A stretch of 64,000 bases of DNA, taken from assembly GCA_001298545.1 (NCBI GenBank), contig LJCX01000027.1, positions 434,001 through 498,000 on the forward strand, given 5' to 3'. A model generated the notes under the pieces. The model did not search any database. It was given only the letters and a program-made list of their open reading frames with translations, and was not told the origin of the DNA. Origin of the DNA: Actinobacteria bacterium OV320. GTDB lineage: Bacteria; Actinomycetota; Actinomycetes; Streptomycetales; Streptomycetaceae. The position numbers and the translations under genes are program-made. Shown in pieces: positions 50,981 to 60,061 of the stretch. How positions within the stretch are numbered: the first letter of the stretch is position 1; every line of letters begins with the position of its first letter.

Positions 50981-51022
50981 GACGAAGAACGCAAGACGAA
51001 GAACGCAAGACGAAGAACGAAA
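50981..51022. repeat. 14-bp repeat in triplicate upstream of the LPFR gene
   Basis: GACGAAGAACGCAA occurs three times in perfect tandem phase; the last copy ends in GAAA instead of GCAA. The tract ends 11 bp before the GTG and merges into its AAGGGG ribosome site. Confidence 0.9.
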
Positions 51023-51033
51023 AGGGGAAGCTC

Positions 51034-51165
51034 GTGTTCCGTGCGATCGCAGACGTCCTGCGCCAGATCGGTGGCGCCGTCGCCACCGTGGTGACGCTGC
51101 CTTTCCGGGCGCTGGCCCGGCTCTTCGGCGGAGCCTCGGGCTCCACCAGGAGCCGCAGGGCCTGA
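51034..51165 (+). CDS. LPFR-motif small protein
   Basis: The 43-residue protein reads MFRAIADVLRQIGGAV, then ATVVTLPFRALARLFGGAS, and a basic tail GSTRSRRA. The LPFRALARLFGGAS motif defines a family of tiny Streptomyces proteins of unknown function, probably amphipathic and membrane-associated. The GTG at 51034 has AAGGGG 6 nt upstream. A triple 14-bp repeat lies directly in front. It stands alone between the GlxA regulator and tex. Confidence 0.82.
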   Translation: MFRAIADVLRQIGGAVATVVTLPFRALARLFGGASGSTRSRRA

Positions 51166-51246
51166 TGGCCGCGCCCTGATCCCCGAGTGTCGGTGTCACC
51201 TGCCACAATTGCCGCGCAACCTCAGTGGAGAAGGCGGTACGGGATC

Positions 51247-53649
51247 GTGACGACACCCGGGTCCATCGAAGTAGGGTCCATCGAAGGCAGGATCGCCGAG
51301 GAACTCGGCGTACGGCAGCGGCAGGTGAAGGCCGCCGTGGAGCTGCTCGACGGCGGCTCGACGGTGCCTTTCATCGCCCGCTACCGCAAGGAAGCGACCG
51401 AGATGCTCGACGACGCGCAGCTGCGCACGATCGAGGAGCGGCTGCGCTACCTGCGGGAGCTGGAGGAGCGGCGGACGGCGATCCTGGAGTCGGTGGGCGA
51501 GCAGGGCAAGCTCACCGACGCGCTCCGGGCGCAGATCCTCGGCGCCGAGACGAAGGCGCGGCTGGAGGACATCTACCTGCCGTACAAGCCCAAGCGGCGC
51601 ACCAAGGCGCAGATCGCGCGCGAGGCGGGCCTCGAACCGCTCGCCGAGGGACTGCTCGGCGACCCGACGGTCGATCCGCTCGCGGCGGCCGCCGCGTTCG
51701 TCGACGCCGACAAGGGCGTCGCCGATCCGCAGGCCGCGCTGGACGGCGCGCGGTCGATCCTCACCGAGCGGTTCTCGGAGGACGCCGACCTGATCGGCGA
51801 GCTGCGCGAGCGCATGTGGGGGCGCGGGCGGCTCGCCGCCAAGGTGCGCGACGGCAAGGAGGAGGCGGGCGCGAAGTTCGCCGACTACTTCGACTTCGCC
51901 GAGCCCTTCACCGCGCTGCCCTCGCACCGCGTCCTGGCGATGCTGCGCGGCGAGAAGGAGGAGGTCCTCGACCTCGTCCTGGAGCCGGAGGAGCCCTCCG
52001 AGCAGCCCGGTCCCTCGTCGTACGAGGGGATCGTGGCACGCCGGTTCGACATCTCCGACCGCGGCCGGCCGGGCGACAAGTGGCTGACGGACACCGTCCG
52101 CTGGGCCTGGCGCACCCGCATCCTCGTCCACCTCGGCATCGACCTGCGGCTGCGGCTGCGCACGGCCGCCGAGGACGAGGCCGTCGACGTCTTCGCCGCC
52201 AACCTCCGCGACCTGCTGCTCGCCGCCCCGGCCGGCACGCGCGCGACGCTGGGCCTGGACCCCGGCTTCCGTACGGGCGTGAAGGTCGCCGTCGTGGACG
52301 CGACCGGCAAGGTCGTCGCCACCGACGTGATCTACCCGCACGTCCCGGCGAACAAGTGGGACGAGGCGATCGCCAAGCTCGCGCGGCTGGCGAAGGAGCA
52401 CACCGTCGACCTGGTCGCCATCGGCAACGGCACGGCGTCCCGCGAGACCGACAAGCTCGCCGGTGAACTCATCACCAGGCACCCGGAGCTGAATCTCACC
52501 AAGGTGATGGTGTCCGAGGCGGGGGCCTCGGTGTACTCGGCCTCCGCCTTCGCCTCCCAGGAGCTGCCCGACATGGACGTGTCGCTGCGCGGCGCCGTGT
52601 CGATCGCGCGCCGGCTCCAGGATCCGCTCGCCGAGCTGGTCAAGATCGACCCCAAGTCGATCGGTGTCGGCCAGTACCAGCACGACCTGTCCGAGGTGAA
52701 GCTGTCGCGTTCGCTGGACGCGGTGGTGGAGGACTGTGTGAACGGCGTGGGCGTGGACGTCAACACGGCCTCGGCGCGGCTCCTGTCCCGGGTGTCCGGC
52801 ATCTCCACCGGCCTCGCCGAGAACATCGTGGCGCACCGGGACGCCAACGGGCCCTTCACCTCGCGTTCCGAGCTGAAGAAGGTGGCCCGGCTCGGCCCGA
52901 AGGCGTACGAGCAGTGCGCGGGCTTCCTGCGCATCCGCGGCGGCAGCGACCCGCTGGACTCCTCCAGCGTGCACCCGGAGGCGTACCCGGTGGTGCGGCG
53001 CATGGTGAAGACCTCCGGCCAGGAGGTGGCGTCCCTCATCGGCAACACCGGCGTGCTGCGCTCCATGCGGCCGACGGACTTCGTGGACGAGACGTTCGGT
53101 CTGCCGACCGTCACGGACATCCTCAAGGAGCTGGAGAAGCCCGGGCGCGACCCGCGGCCCGCCTTCAAGACGGCCACCTTCAAGGACGGCGTGGAGAAGA
53201 TCTCCGACCTGTCCAGCGGGATGGTCCTGGAGGGCGTCGTGACCAATGTGGCGGCCTTCGGGGCGTTCATCGACGTCGGTGTCCACCAGGACGGCCTGGC
53301 GCACGTGTCCGCGCTGTCGAAGACGTTCGTCAAGGACCCCAGGGACGTCGTCAAGCCCGGTGACATCGTCAAGGTGAAGGTCCTCGACGTCGACATCCCG
53401 CGCAAGCGGATCTCGCTGACGCTGCGGCTGGACGACGAGGCGGCCCCGCAGGACGGTCAGGGCCAGTCCTCCGGCGGGGGCCGACCGCAGCGGGGGGGGG
53501 GGGGCCGCCCGCCGCAGCAGCGCAGCGGGGCGGCCGGCGCGAGGGAGGCGGTGGCGCGGCGGCGGAGCGGAGCGCGACCACACCGTACCGCCCCTCGGGT
53601 GCCTAGCGCTCGGTCACCTTGCCGTCCGCGACCTCCAGGCGGCGCGTGA
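51247..53649 (+). CDS. tex: Tex family RNA-binding transcription accessory protein
   Basis: Tex is a conserved cytosolic nucleic-acid-binding protein that affects transcription elongation and stability. The 800-residue frame contains an N-terminal helical domain (GSTVPFIARYRKEATEML), a YqgF-like RNase H fold (TLGLDPGFRTGVKVAVVD), a helix-hairpin-helix pair (LLSRVSGISTGLAENIVAHRD) and a C-terminal S1 domain (SSGMVLEGVVTNVAAFGAFIDVGVHQDGLAHVS). The tail is basic and Gly-rich. A run of 13 G at about 53492-53504 lies in this tail. As written, the frame overruns into the convergent ABC-F gene and stops at 53649. One extra G would stop it at 53606. Confidence 0.92.
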   Translation: MTTPGSIEVGSIEGRIAEELGVRQRQVKAAVELLDGGSTVPFIARYRKEATEMLDDAQLRTIEERLRYLRELEERRTAILESVGEQGKLTDALRAQILGAETKARLEDIYLPYKPKRRTKAQIAREAGLEPLAEGLLGDPTVDPLAAAAAFVDADKGVADPQAALDGARSILTERFSEDADLIGELRERMWGRGRLAAKVRDGKEEAGAKFADYFDFAEPFTALPSHRVLAMLRGEKEEVLDLVLEPEEPSEQPGPSSYEGIVARRFDISDRGRPGDKWLTDTVRWAWRTRILVHLGIDLRLRLRTAAEDEAVDVFAANLRDLLLAAPAGTRATLGLDPGFRTGVKVAVVDATGKVVATDVIYPHVPANKWDEAIAKLARLAKEHTVDLVAIGNGTASRETDKLAGELITRHPELNLTKVMVSEAGASVYSASAFASQELPDMDVSLRGAVSIARRLQDPLAELVKIDPKSIGVGQYQHDLSEVKLSRSLDAVVEDCVNGVGVDVNTASARLLSRVSGISTGLAENIVAHRDANGPFTSRSELKKVARLGPKAYEQCAGFLRIRGGSDPLDSSSVHPEAYPVVRRMVKTSGQEVASLIGNTGVLRSMRPTDFVDETFGLPTVTDILKELEKPGRDPRPAFKTATFKDGVEKISDLSSGMVLEGVVTNVAAFGAFIDVGVHQDGLAHVSALSKTFVKDPRDVVKPGDIVKVKVLDVDIPRKRISLTLRLDDEAAPQDGQGQSSGGGRPQRGGGGRPPQQRSGAAGAREAVARRRSGARPHRTAPRVPSARSPCRPRPPGGA

Positions 53650-55243
53650 CATGGACCGCGTCCAGCATGCGCCGGTCGTGGGTGACCAGGAGCAGCGTGC
53701 CCTCATAGGCGTCGAGGGCCGACTCCAGCTGCTCGATGGCCGGGAGGTCGAGGTGGTTGGTCGGCTCGTCGAGGACCAGGAGGTTGACGCCCCGGCCCTG
53801 GAGCAGCGCGAGGGCCGCGCGGGTGCGTTCGCCGGGTGACAGGGTGGCCGCCGCACGCGTGACATGGTCCGACTTCAGGCCGAACTTGGCCAGCAGGGTG
53901 CGCACCTCGGCCGGTTCGGTGTCGGGTACGGCCGCGCGGAACGCGTCCAGCAGGGACTCGGGGCCGTGGAACAGCTGCCGCGCCTGGTCGACCTCGCCCA
54001 CCAGGACGCCCGAGCCCAGGGTGGCCTGTCCCGCGTCCAGCGGGACCCGGCCGAGGAGCGCGCCGAGGAGGGTCGACTTGCCCGCGCCGTTCGCGCCGGT
54101 GACCGCGACCCGGTCCGCCCAGTCGATCTGCAGGGACACCGGCCCGAAGGAGAAGTCGCCGCGTCGCACCTCGGCCTCGCGCAGGGTGGCGACCACCGCG
54201 CCGGAGCGTGGCGCGGACGCGATCTCCATGCGCAGTTCCCACTCCTTGCGCGGCTCCTCGACGGTCTCCAGACGCTCGATCATGCGCTGGGTCTGCCGGG
54301 CCTTCGCGGCCTGCTTCTCGCTGGCCTCGCTGCGGAACTTACGGCCGATCTTGTCGTTGTCGTTGCTCGCCTTGCGGCGCGCGTTCTTCACGCCCTTGTC
54401 CATCCAGGAGCGCTGGGTCTGCGCGCGGTCCTGGAGGGCCGCCTTCTTGTCGGCGTACTCCTCGAAGTCCTCGCGGGCGTGCCGGCGGGCCACGTCCCGC
54501 TCCTCCAGGTAGGCGTCGTAGCCGCCGCCGTAGAGGTTGATCTGCTGCTGGGCGAGGTCCAGTTCGAGGACCTTGGTGACCGTGCGGGTGAGGAACTCGC
54601 GGTCGTGGCTGACGACGACGGTCCCGGCGCGCAGACCCTTCACGAAGCGCTCCAGGCGCTCCAGGCCGTCGAGGTCGAGGTCGTTGGTCGGCTCGTCGAG
54701 GAGGAAGACGTCGTAGCGGGACAGCAGGAGGGAGGCGAGGCCGGCGCGGGCGGCCTGACCGCCGGACAGGGAGGTCATCGGCTGGTCGAGGCCGACTCCG
54801 AGGCCGAGCGAGTCGGTGACCTCCTCGGCGCGCTCGTCGAGGTCGGCGCCGCCGAGGTCGAGCCAGCGCTCGAGGCTCGTCGCATAGGCGTCGTCGGCGC
54901 CGGGCGCTCCGTCGACCAGGGCCTGGGTGGCCTCGTCCATGGTGCGCTGGGCCTCGGCGACGCCGGTGCGGCGGGCGAGGAAGTCCCGCACGCTCTCGCC
55001 GGGGCGGCGCTCCGGTTCCTGGGGCAGATGGCCGACGCTCGCGGTCGGCGGGGAGAGCCTGAGCTCGCCCTGCTCGGGCGCGCTGAGCCCGGCGAGCAGC
55101 TTCAGCAGGGTGGACTTGCCCGCGCCGTTGGCACCGACCAGCCCGATCACGTCCCCGGGGGCGACGACGAGGTCGAGCCCGGAGAAGAGGGAGCGGTCGC
55201 CGTGGCCGGCGGCGAGGTTCTTGGCGACGAGGGTGGCAGTCAT
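53603..55243 (-). CDS. ABC-F family ATP-binding protein
   Basis: The 546-residue soluble protein has two ABC domains and no membrane segment. Walker A motifs are GANGAGKST (twice), the signatures are LSGGQAARAGL and LSPGERTRAAL, and Walker B regions are VFLLDEPTNDLD and LLVLDEPTNHLD. A charged linker with DKKAALQDRAQTQ lies between. ABC-F proteins act on ribosomes, as translation factors or antibiotic resistance proteins. The subgroup is not resolvable here. TAGGAT lies 10 nt before the ATG, so the leader is very short. Its end overlaps tex as assembled. Confidence 0.93.
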   Translation of the reverse strand: MTATLVAKNLAAGHGDRSLFSGLDLVVAPGDVIGLVGANGAGKSTLLKLLAGLSAPEQGELRLSPPTASVGHLPQEPERRPGESVRDFLARRTGVAEAQRTMDEATQALVDGAPGADDAYATSLERWLDLGGADLDERAEEVTDSLGLGVGLDQPMTSLSGGQAARAGLASLLLSRYDVFLLDEPTNDLDLDGLERLERFVKGLRAGTVVVSHDREFLTRTVTKVLELDLAQQQINLYGGGYDAYLEERDVARRHAREDFEEYADKKAALQDRAQTQRSWMDKGVKNARRKASNDNDKIGRKFRSEASEKQAAKARQTQRMIERLETVEEPRKEWELRMEIASAPRSGAVVATLREAEVRRGDFSFGPVSLQIDWADRVAVTGANGAGKSTLLGALLGRVPLDAGQATLGSGVLVGEVDQARQLFHGPESLLDAFRAAVPDTEPAEVRTLLAKFGLKSDHVTRAAATLSPGERTRAALALLQGRGVNLLVLDEPTNHLDLPAIEQLESALDAYEGTLLLVTHDRRMLDAVHVTRRLEVADGKVTER

Positions 55244-55337
55244 CAGGTCGTAGATCCTAGTGGCCGTCCGGGGGTGCGGTCGCGCCGGATTCCCCGCGAT
55301 CTCGCCGTGCGGCGGTGCGGTCGGTTAACGTCCGGGC

Positions 55338-56300
55338 GTGGACACTCGGTTGAGCGGCGATGTGATCGTGGTCGGCGGCGGGGTCATCGGGCTGGCGACG
55401 GCCGTCGTGCTCGCCGAGCGCGGCCTGCGGGTCCGGGTCTGGACGCGCGACCCGGTCGAGCGGACGACCTCGGCCGTGGCCGGCGCGCTGTGGTGGCCGT
55501 ACCACATCGAGCCGATGGCGCGGGCCCGCGTGTGGGCGCTGCGCTCGCTGGAGATCTACGAGGAGCTCGCCGAGCGGCCCGGGGAGACCGGGGTGCGCCT
55601 GGTCGACGGCATCCTGGGCGAGACGGACCTGGAGGAGGTCGAGGGCTGGGCGGCGGGCCGGCTGCCCGGGCTGCGCCGGACGACGGCGCGTGAGTACGGC
55701 GCGGGGCCCGGCGTCCGGGCCCGGCTGCCGCTGATCGACATGTCTGCCTATCTGCCCTGGCTCCGGCGGCGGCTGCTGCGGGCGGGCGGCACGGTCGAGG
55801 AGCGCACGGTGACCGACCTGGCGCAGGCCGAGGCGCCGGTGGTGGTGAACTGCACGGGGCTGGACGCCGGGCGGCTGGTGGCGGACCCGTCGGTGCGGCC
55901 CGTACGGGGGCAGCTCGTCGTCGTGGAGAACCCCGGCATCGACACCTGGCTCGTCTCCACCGGCCCGGACGGCGAGACAGCCTGTCTGTTCCCGCACGCC
56001 GGGCGGCTGCTGCTGGGCGGTACGGCGCAGGACGACGTGTGGTCGCTGGAGCCGGATCCGAAGGTGGCCGAGGCGATCGTGCGGCGCTGCGCGGCCCTGC
56101 GGCCGGAGGTCGCCGGGGCGCGGGTCCTGGAGCACCGGGTCGGGCTGCGGCCGGTCCGGAGCACGGTCCGGCTGGAGCGGGCGGAGCTGCCGGACGGGCG
56201 GACGGTGGTGCACCACTACGGACACGGCGGGGCGGGCGTGACAGTGGCGTGGGGCTGTGCGGAGGAGGCGGCCGGGCTGGTGCTCCCGGCCGCCTCCTGA
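55338..56300 (+). CDS. FAD-dependent D-amino acid oxidase family protein
   Basis: The 320-residue flavoprotein matches DAAO. It has the FAD motif DVIVVGGGVIGLATAVVLAERG, AGALWWPYHIEP, VVVNCTGLDAGRLV and a C-terminal VVHHYGHGGAGVTVAWGCAEEA with the substrate and FAD residues. It should oxidise a neutral D-amino acid to the imino acid with H2O2. The GTG at 55338 is preceded by TAACGT at a 6-nt distance, and no ribosome site is visible, so it may be leaderless. It is convergent with the PepX-type peptidase gene, with 14 bp between stops. Confidence 0.9.
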   Translation: MDTRLSGDVIVVGGGVIGLATAVVLAERGLRVRVWTRDPVERTTSAVAGALWWPYHIEPMARARVWALRSLEIYEELAERPGETGVRLVDGILGETDLEEVEGWAAGRLPGLRRTTAREYGAGPGVRARLPLIDMSAYLPWLRRRLLRAGGTVEERTVTDLAQAEAPVVVNCTGLDAGRLVADPSVRPVRGQLVVVENPGIDTWLVSTGPDGETACLFPHAGRLLLGGTAQDDVWSLEPDPKVAEAIVRRCAALRPEVAGARVLEHRVGLRPVRSTVRLERAELPDGRTVVHHYGHGGAGVTVAWGCAEEAAGLVLPAAS

Positions 56301-56314
56301 CCCCGCCTGCGGGA

Positions 56315-58261
56315 TTACGGGATCCGGTACGTGTGGTGCGGTGTCCGTACGCCGTCCGGGGACCGGGCGTCGGGGGTCGCGGCCGCCGCGGACCCGGACG
56401 TGGCGCGGGCGAAGGCGTCGGCGCCTCCGACGAACGGGACCCGGGCCGAGGTGCGGGACAGGTCCAGGGTGAGGGTGGGGGTGTCGGCGGGCGGGTCGAT
56501 GAGGTCCCGGTCGGTGCCCGCGACGATCAATGCGAGCCGGTGACCGGCCGGGACGACATGGTCGGTGGCCGCCAGGTCGAGGGTGAGGGTGTACGCCCTG
56601 CCCGGGGTGAGCGGGACGCCCTTGCCGGGGTCGGCGTAGGTGCCGAGGTCGGCCCAGCCGCGGCTGACGACCGTCCGACCGACGTCGACGGCCTTGGCGG
56701 CGGTCTCCCGGAAGCAGGCGCTGTCGCCCGTGGTGCTCGCACCCCAGCAGGTGCGGTCGGTGAGCGTGCTGATGCCCTCGCCGCTCGCCGCGTAGTCGCG
56801 GATGGTGTCGGGGCCGAGGTCGACGAGGACGGCGCTCAGGTGGGCCGTCGCGGTGGTGGGCGTGGCGGTGACGGTGACCTGGGAGGAGCCGGACAGACGC
56901 AGGTCACGGGTGAGGGGCCCGGTGACGAATCCGGCCTTGTCGGGGGTCGGGGTGTCGATCTGCGCGGCCCAATCGGTCTCGCTCAGCCGCGGGTCGTCGG
57001 TGAAGGCGGCGGTGCCCGTGCCCTTGCGCAGGCCGAGGGTGCCGACGCCGGGCCGCTCGCCGGCGGAGGGGCGCAGGGTGGCGGTCCGGGTGCCGTGCGG
57101 CGGCCAGACGGTGGAGGTGACCCACTGGTCGGGGTGGCGTTCGATGTCGGCCATGGGTTCGCGGTCGATGCCGTTGTCGTAGCCGAGGAGTTCGTGGTCG
57201 AACCAGCGGTGCAGGGTGTCCACCCAGGCGGCGCGGCGGAAGTCGAAGGGGTCGACGTGGCCGGTCTGGGAGAGCCAGATCTTGCGCTCGACCCCGTTCT
57301 TCGCGAGGGCGTCCCACCACGGGCCGAGGTGCTTGGTGCGGACGTTGAGGTCCTGCAGTCCGTGGATGAGGAAGACGCTCGCCTTCACCTTGCGCGCGTC
57401 CTCGACGTAGTCGCGCTCGGCCCACAGCGATGTCAGGTCGCCGGTGTGCGAGGCCTCGTCGACGAGTTTCTGCTGGACGGCGGCGCACCTGGCGCGGGCT
57501 TCGGGGCTGTCGACGTAGTCGGAGAGCCAGTCGGGTCCGGAGTCGTGGAGGGGGGCGCCCTGGGCGAAGTAGTAGTCGTACCAGGAGGAGATGGCGGCGA
57601 TCGGGACGATGGTCTTCAGGCCCTTCACGCCGGTGGCGGCCACGCCGTTGGCTATGGTGCCGTCCCAGCTCTTGCCGATCATGCCGGTTCTGCCGTTGGT
57701 CCAGTCCGCCTCGGCGGTCGTGGTGCCGGTGCGGGTGGTGTACGCCCTGGCGCGGCCGTTCAGCCAGTCGACGACGGCCTTGGCGGACTGGATGTCGGAG
57801 CGTCCTCCGACGTCGACGCAGCCGTCGGAGCGGTTGGTGCCGGCCAGGTCGACGCCGACGAAGGCGTAGCCGCGCGGCACGAAGTAGTTGTCGTAGAAGA
57901 GCGGCATCCGGACGACGTTCCCGGCGGCGTCGTACGTCTTGCGCTGGCTCTCGTTGCCGCGTCCGCAGCAGGAGTAGTAGGGGCTGGCGTCCATGACGAC
58001 GGGCACCTTGCGGCCCTGTGCGGCGGGTTCGCGGGGGCGGACGATGTCGACGGCGACGCGGTCCCTCTTCCCGTCGCTGTCGCCGTCGAGTCCGGTGTCC
58101 ACCCAGACGGCCTCGCGGACGGCGTTCTCGTACGAATACACGGGCCGGCTCTCGCGCGGGGCGCTGTGGGCCGCGGCCGGGGTGAGGAAGGAGGCCACCA
58201 GGAGGGTGATGGCGGCGGTCGCGAGCGGTCTCCAGATCGTGAAGCGCATGCGTGTCGGCAT
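56315..58261 (-). CDS. Secreted Xaa-Pro dipeptidyl-peptidase (PepX/CocE family)
   Basis: The 648-residue exported serine hydrolase has a signal peptide (IWRPLATAAITLLVASFLTPAAAHS). The S15-type alpha/beta domain has the nucleophile in MIGKSWDGTIAN, the aspartate in HGLQDLNV and the histidine in QTGHVDP. A C-terminal jelly-roll follows (RDLRLSGSSQVTVTATPTT). It should release X-Pro dipeptides or hydrolyse esters outside the cell. The ATG at 58261 is the likely start; an ATG at 58249 is also possible. It is divergent from the M1 peptidase gene, so both extracellular peptidases share an upstream region. Confidence 0.9.
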   Translation of the reverse strand: MPTRMRFTIWRPLATAAITLLVASFLTPAAAHSAPRESRPVYSYENAVREAVWVDTGLDGDSDGKRDRVAVDIVRPREPAAQGRKVPVVMDASPYYSCCGRGNESQRKTYDAAGNVVRMPLFYDNYFVPRGYAFVGVDLAGTNRSDGCVDVGGRSDIQSAKAVVDWLNGRARAYTTRTGTTTAEADWTNGRTGMIGKSWDGTIANGVAATGVKGLKTIVPIAAISSWYDYYFAQGAPLHDSGPDWLSDYVDSPEARARCAAVQQKLVDEASHTGDLTSLWAERDYVEDARKVKASVFLIHGLQDLNVRTKHLGPWWDALAKNGVERKIWLSQTGHVDPFDFRRAAWVDTLHRWFDHELLGYDNGIDREPMADIERHPDQWVTSTVWPPHGTRTATLRPSAGERPGVGTLGLRKGTGTAAFTDDPRLSETDWAAQIDTPTPDKAGFVTGPLTRDLRLSGSSQVTVTATPTTATAHLSAVLVDLGPDTIRDYAASGEGISTLTDRTCWGASTTGDSACFRETAAKAVDVGRTVVSRGWADLGTYADPGKGVPLTPGRAYTLTLDLAATDHVVPAGHRLALIVAGTDRDLIDPPADTPTLTLDLSRTSARVPFVGGADAFARATSGSAAAATPDARSPDGVRTPHHTYRIP

Positions 58262-58462
58262 GCGCGGGACGGTACTCGGGTCAACTCCCGTGCAGAAGAG
58301 GGCAGCTGTGGGTCGGCTGTGGCCGGAAAACGCTCCTGCGGAGGGGCTGCCCATGACGGCCGAATGGCGATCGTGTGACAGGGGTGGCGGTGGGCAGGCC
58401 CTGGGACACAGGGAGTCAATAGGCTCCGAACAGACCGCGTGAATCAACGACTTGGAGCTTTC

Positions 58463-59956
58463 GTGCACCGCAGAATCATCGCGCCGGGCGCACTCGCTGC
58501 CGCGTCCGTGTTGCTGGCGATCCCGGCATCGGCCGCGAGCGCCTCCCCCGGCGCCCCGGGCATCGGCGACCCCTACTACCCGGCGTACGGCAACGGCGGA
58601 TACGACGTCTCCCACTACGACCTGCGGCTGAAGTACCAGTCGGCCACGGACGAGTTGGAGGGGACGGCGACGATCCTGGCGAAGACCACGCAGGACCTGT
58701 CCCGGTTCGATCTGGACTTCCTGCTCGACGTGAGTGAGGTACGGGTCAACGGCGCCGTGGCGGCGTTCACGACCTCGGGCGAGCACGAGCTGGAGATCAC
58801 GCCGAAGACGCCGCTGGTGAAGGGCGCGACGGTCACGGTCGTGGTGCGGTACAGCGGAATCCCGTCCTCGAAGCAGGCGTACGGCTTCACCGGTTGGCAC
58901 CGCACCGCGGACGGCGGGGTCGGCGCCAACGAGCCCGAGGCGGCCTGGTGGTGGTTCCCCAGCAACGACCACCCGCTCGACAAGGCCACCTACGACGTGT
59001 CGGTGCTGGTGCCCGACGGCTCGCAGGCCATCTCCAACGGAACGCTCCAGTCGACGAGTTCACGACTGGGCTGGACCCGCTACAACTGGCGCTCCAACAA
59101 GCCGCAGGCCACCTATCTGGCCACCCTCGCCGTCGGGAGGTTCGACCTCTCGACCGGGACGACCGAGAGCGGGATCCCGGTCGTGAACGCCTACAGCAAG
59201 GACCTGGGCGACAACGCCGGCGCGGCGCGGGCGAGCATCGAGCGGACCGGGGAGGTCGCCGACTGGCTCAGCGGGTACTTCGGGCCGTATCCCTTCGACG
59301 CGCTCGGCGGGTACGTGCCGAACACGAACACCGGATACGCGCTGGAGACGCAGACCCGGCCCTTCTACAGCCCCCGGCAGTTCGCGAACGGCTCCAACGT
59401 CTCCGTGGTCGTGCACGAGTTGGCGCACCAGTGGTACGGCGACCACGTGTCCGTGGCGGGGTGGAAGGACATCTGGCTGAACGAGGGCTTCGCCCGGTAC
59501 GCGCAGTGGCTGTGGTCCGAGCACGAGGGCGAGGGCACGGCGCGGGAACTCGCGGACTACGTGTACGCCTCGCACCCGGCCGACGACGCGTTCTGGACGG
59601 TGAGGCCCGGCGACCCGGGCGCGGCGAACCAGTTCGACATCGCCGTCTACGACCGGGGCGCGCTGGCGGTCCAGGCGCTGCGAGGCGAGATCGGCGACGA
59701 CGCCTTCTTCGCCGTCCTGAAGGGCTGGCCGAAGAAGCACGCGTACGGCAACGCGAGCGTCGCCGACCTCCAGAAGTACGCCGAGCAGATCTCCGGGAAG
59801 GAACTGGGCCCCCTGTTCGACACCTGGCTGTTCCAGCCGGCGAAGCCGGCCGCGCCCGCGGCGCGGACGGCGTCGGTCGCGAAGGTGTCGGCCGCTCCCG
59901 GGCAGCCGAAGTCCTGGAAGAAGATCGCGGCGACGAACGACGTGCACGAGCACTGA
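58463..59956 (+). CDS. Secreted M1 family metallopeptidase
   Basis: The 497-residue exported protein begins with VHRRIIAPGALAAASVLLAIPASAASA as signal peptide. It carries the gluzincin site HELAHQWYGD and the downstream Glu in WLNEGFARYAQW. The aminopeptidase N-type beta domain (YDLRLKYQSATDELEGTATI) precedes it, and the exopeptidase-type motif is GANEPEAAW. The chain is shorter than full M1 enzymes because the large C-terminal helical domain is missing, which is common in secreted Streptomyces members. I prefer GTG 58463 with GGAG 5 nt upstream over GTG 58439. Confidence 0.9.
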   Translation: MHRRIIAPGALAAASVLLAIPASAASASPGAPGIGDPYYPAYGNGGYDVSHYDLRLKYQSATDELEGTATILAKTTQDLSRFDLDFLLDVSEVRVNGAVAAFTTSGEHELEITPKTPLVKGATVTVVVRYSGIPSSKQAYGFTGWHRTADGGVGANEPEAAWWWFPSNDHPLDKATYDVSVLVPDGSQAISNGTLQSTSSRLGWTRYNWRSNKPQATYLATLAVGRFDLSTGTTESGIPVVNAYSKDLGDNAGAARASIERTGEVADWLSGYFGPYPFDALGGYVPNTNTGYALETQTRPFYSPRQFANGSNVSVVVHELAHQWYGDHVSVAGWKDIWLNEGFARYAQWLWSEHEGEGTARELADYVYASHPADDAFWTVRPGDPGAANQFDIAVYDRGALAVQALRGEIGDDAFFAVLKGWPKKHAYGNASVADLQKYAEQISGKELGPLFDTWLFQPAKPAAPAARTASVAKVSAAPGQPKSWKKIAATNDVHEH

Positions 59957-60013
59957 GCCTCGTCGCCGCCCGCTGCCGCCCCGAACTCCGAACTCCCGCC
60001 TGACGCAGGGGCA

Positions 60014-60061
60014 CCTGGCCCGGGTCGTTGCTACCGCCCGGTGGCAGCCGCCCGGGCCAGG
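60014..60061. terminator. Possible bidirectional terminator between the M1 and PfkB genes
   Basis: CCTGGCCCGGG (60014-60024) and CCCGGGCCAGG (60051-60061) are perfect inverted arms of 11 bp. The loop is long (26 nt) and contains the end of the PfkB gene, so folding would follow translation. Confidence 0.4.
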
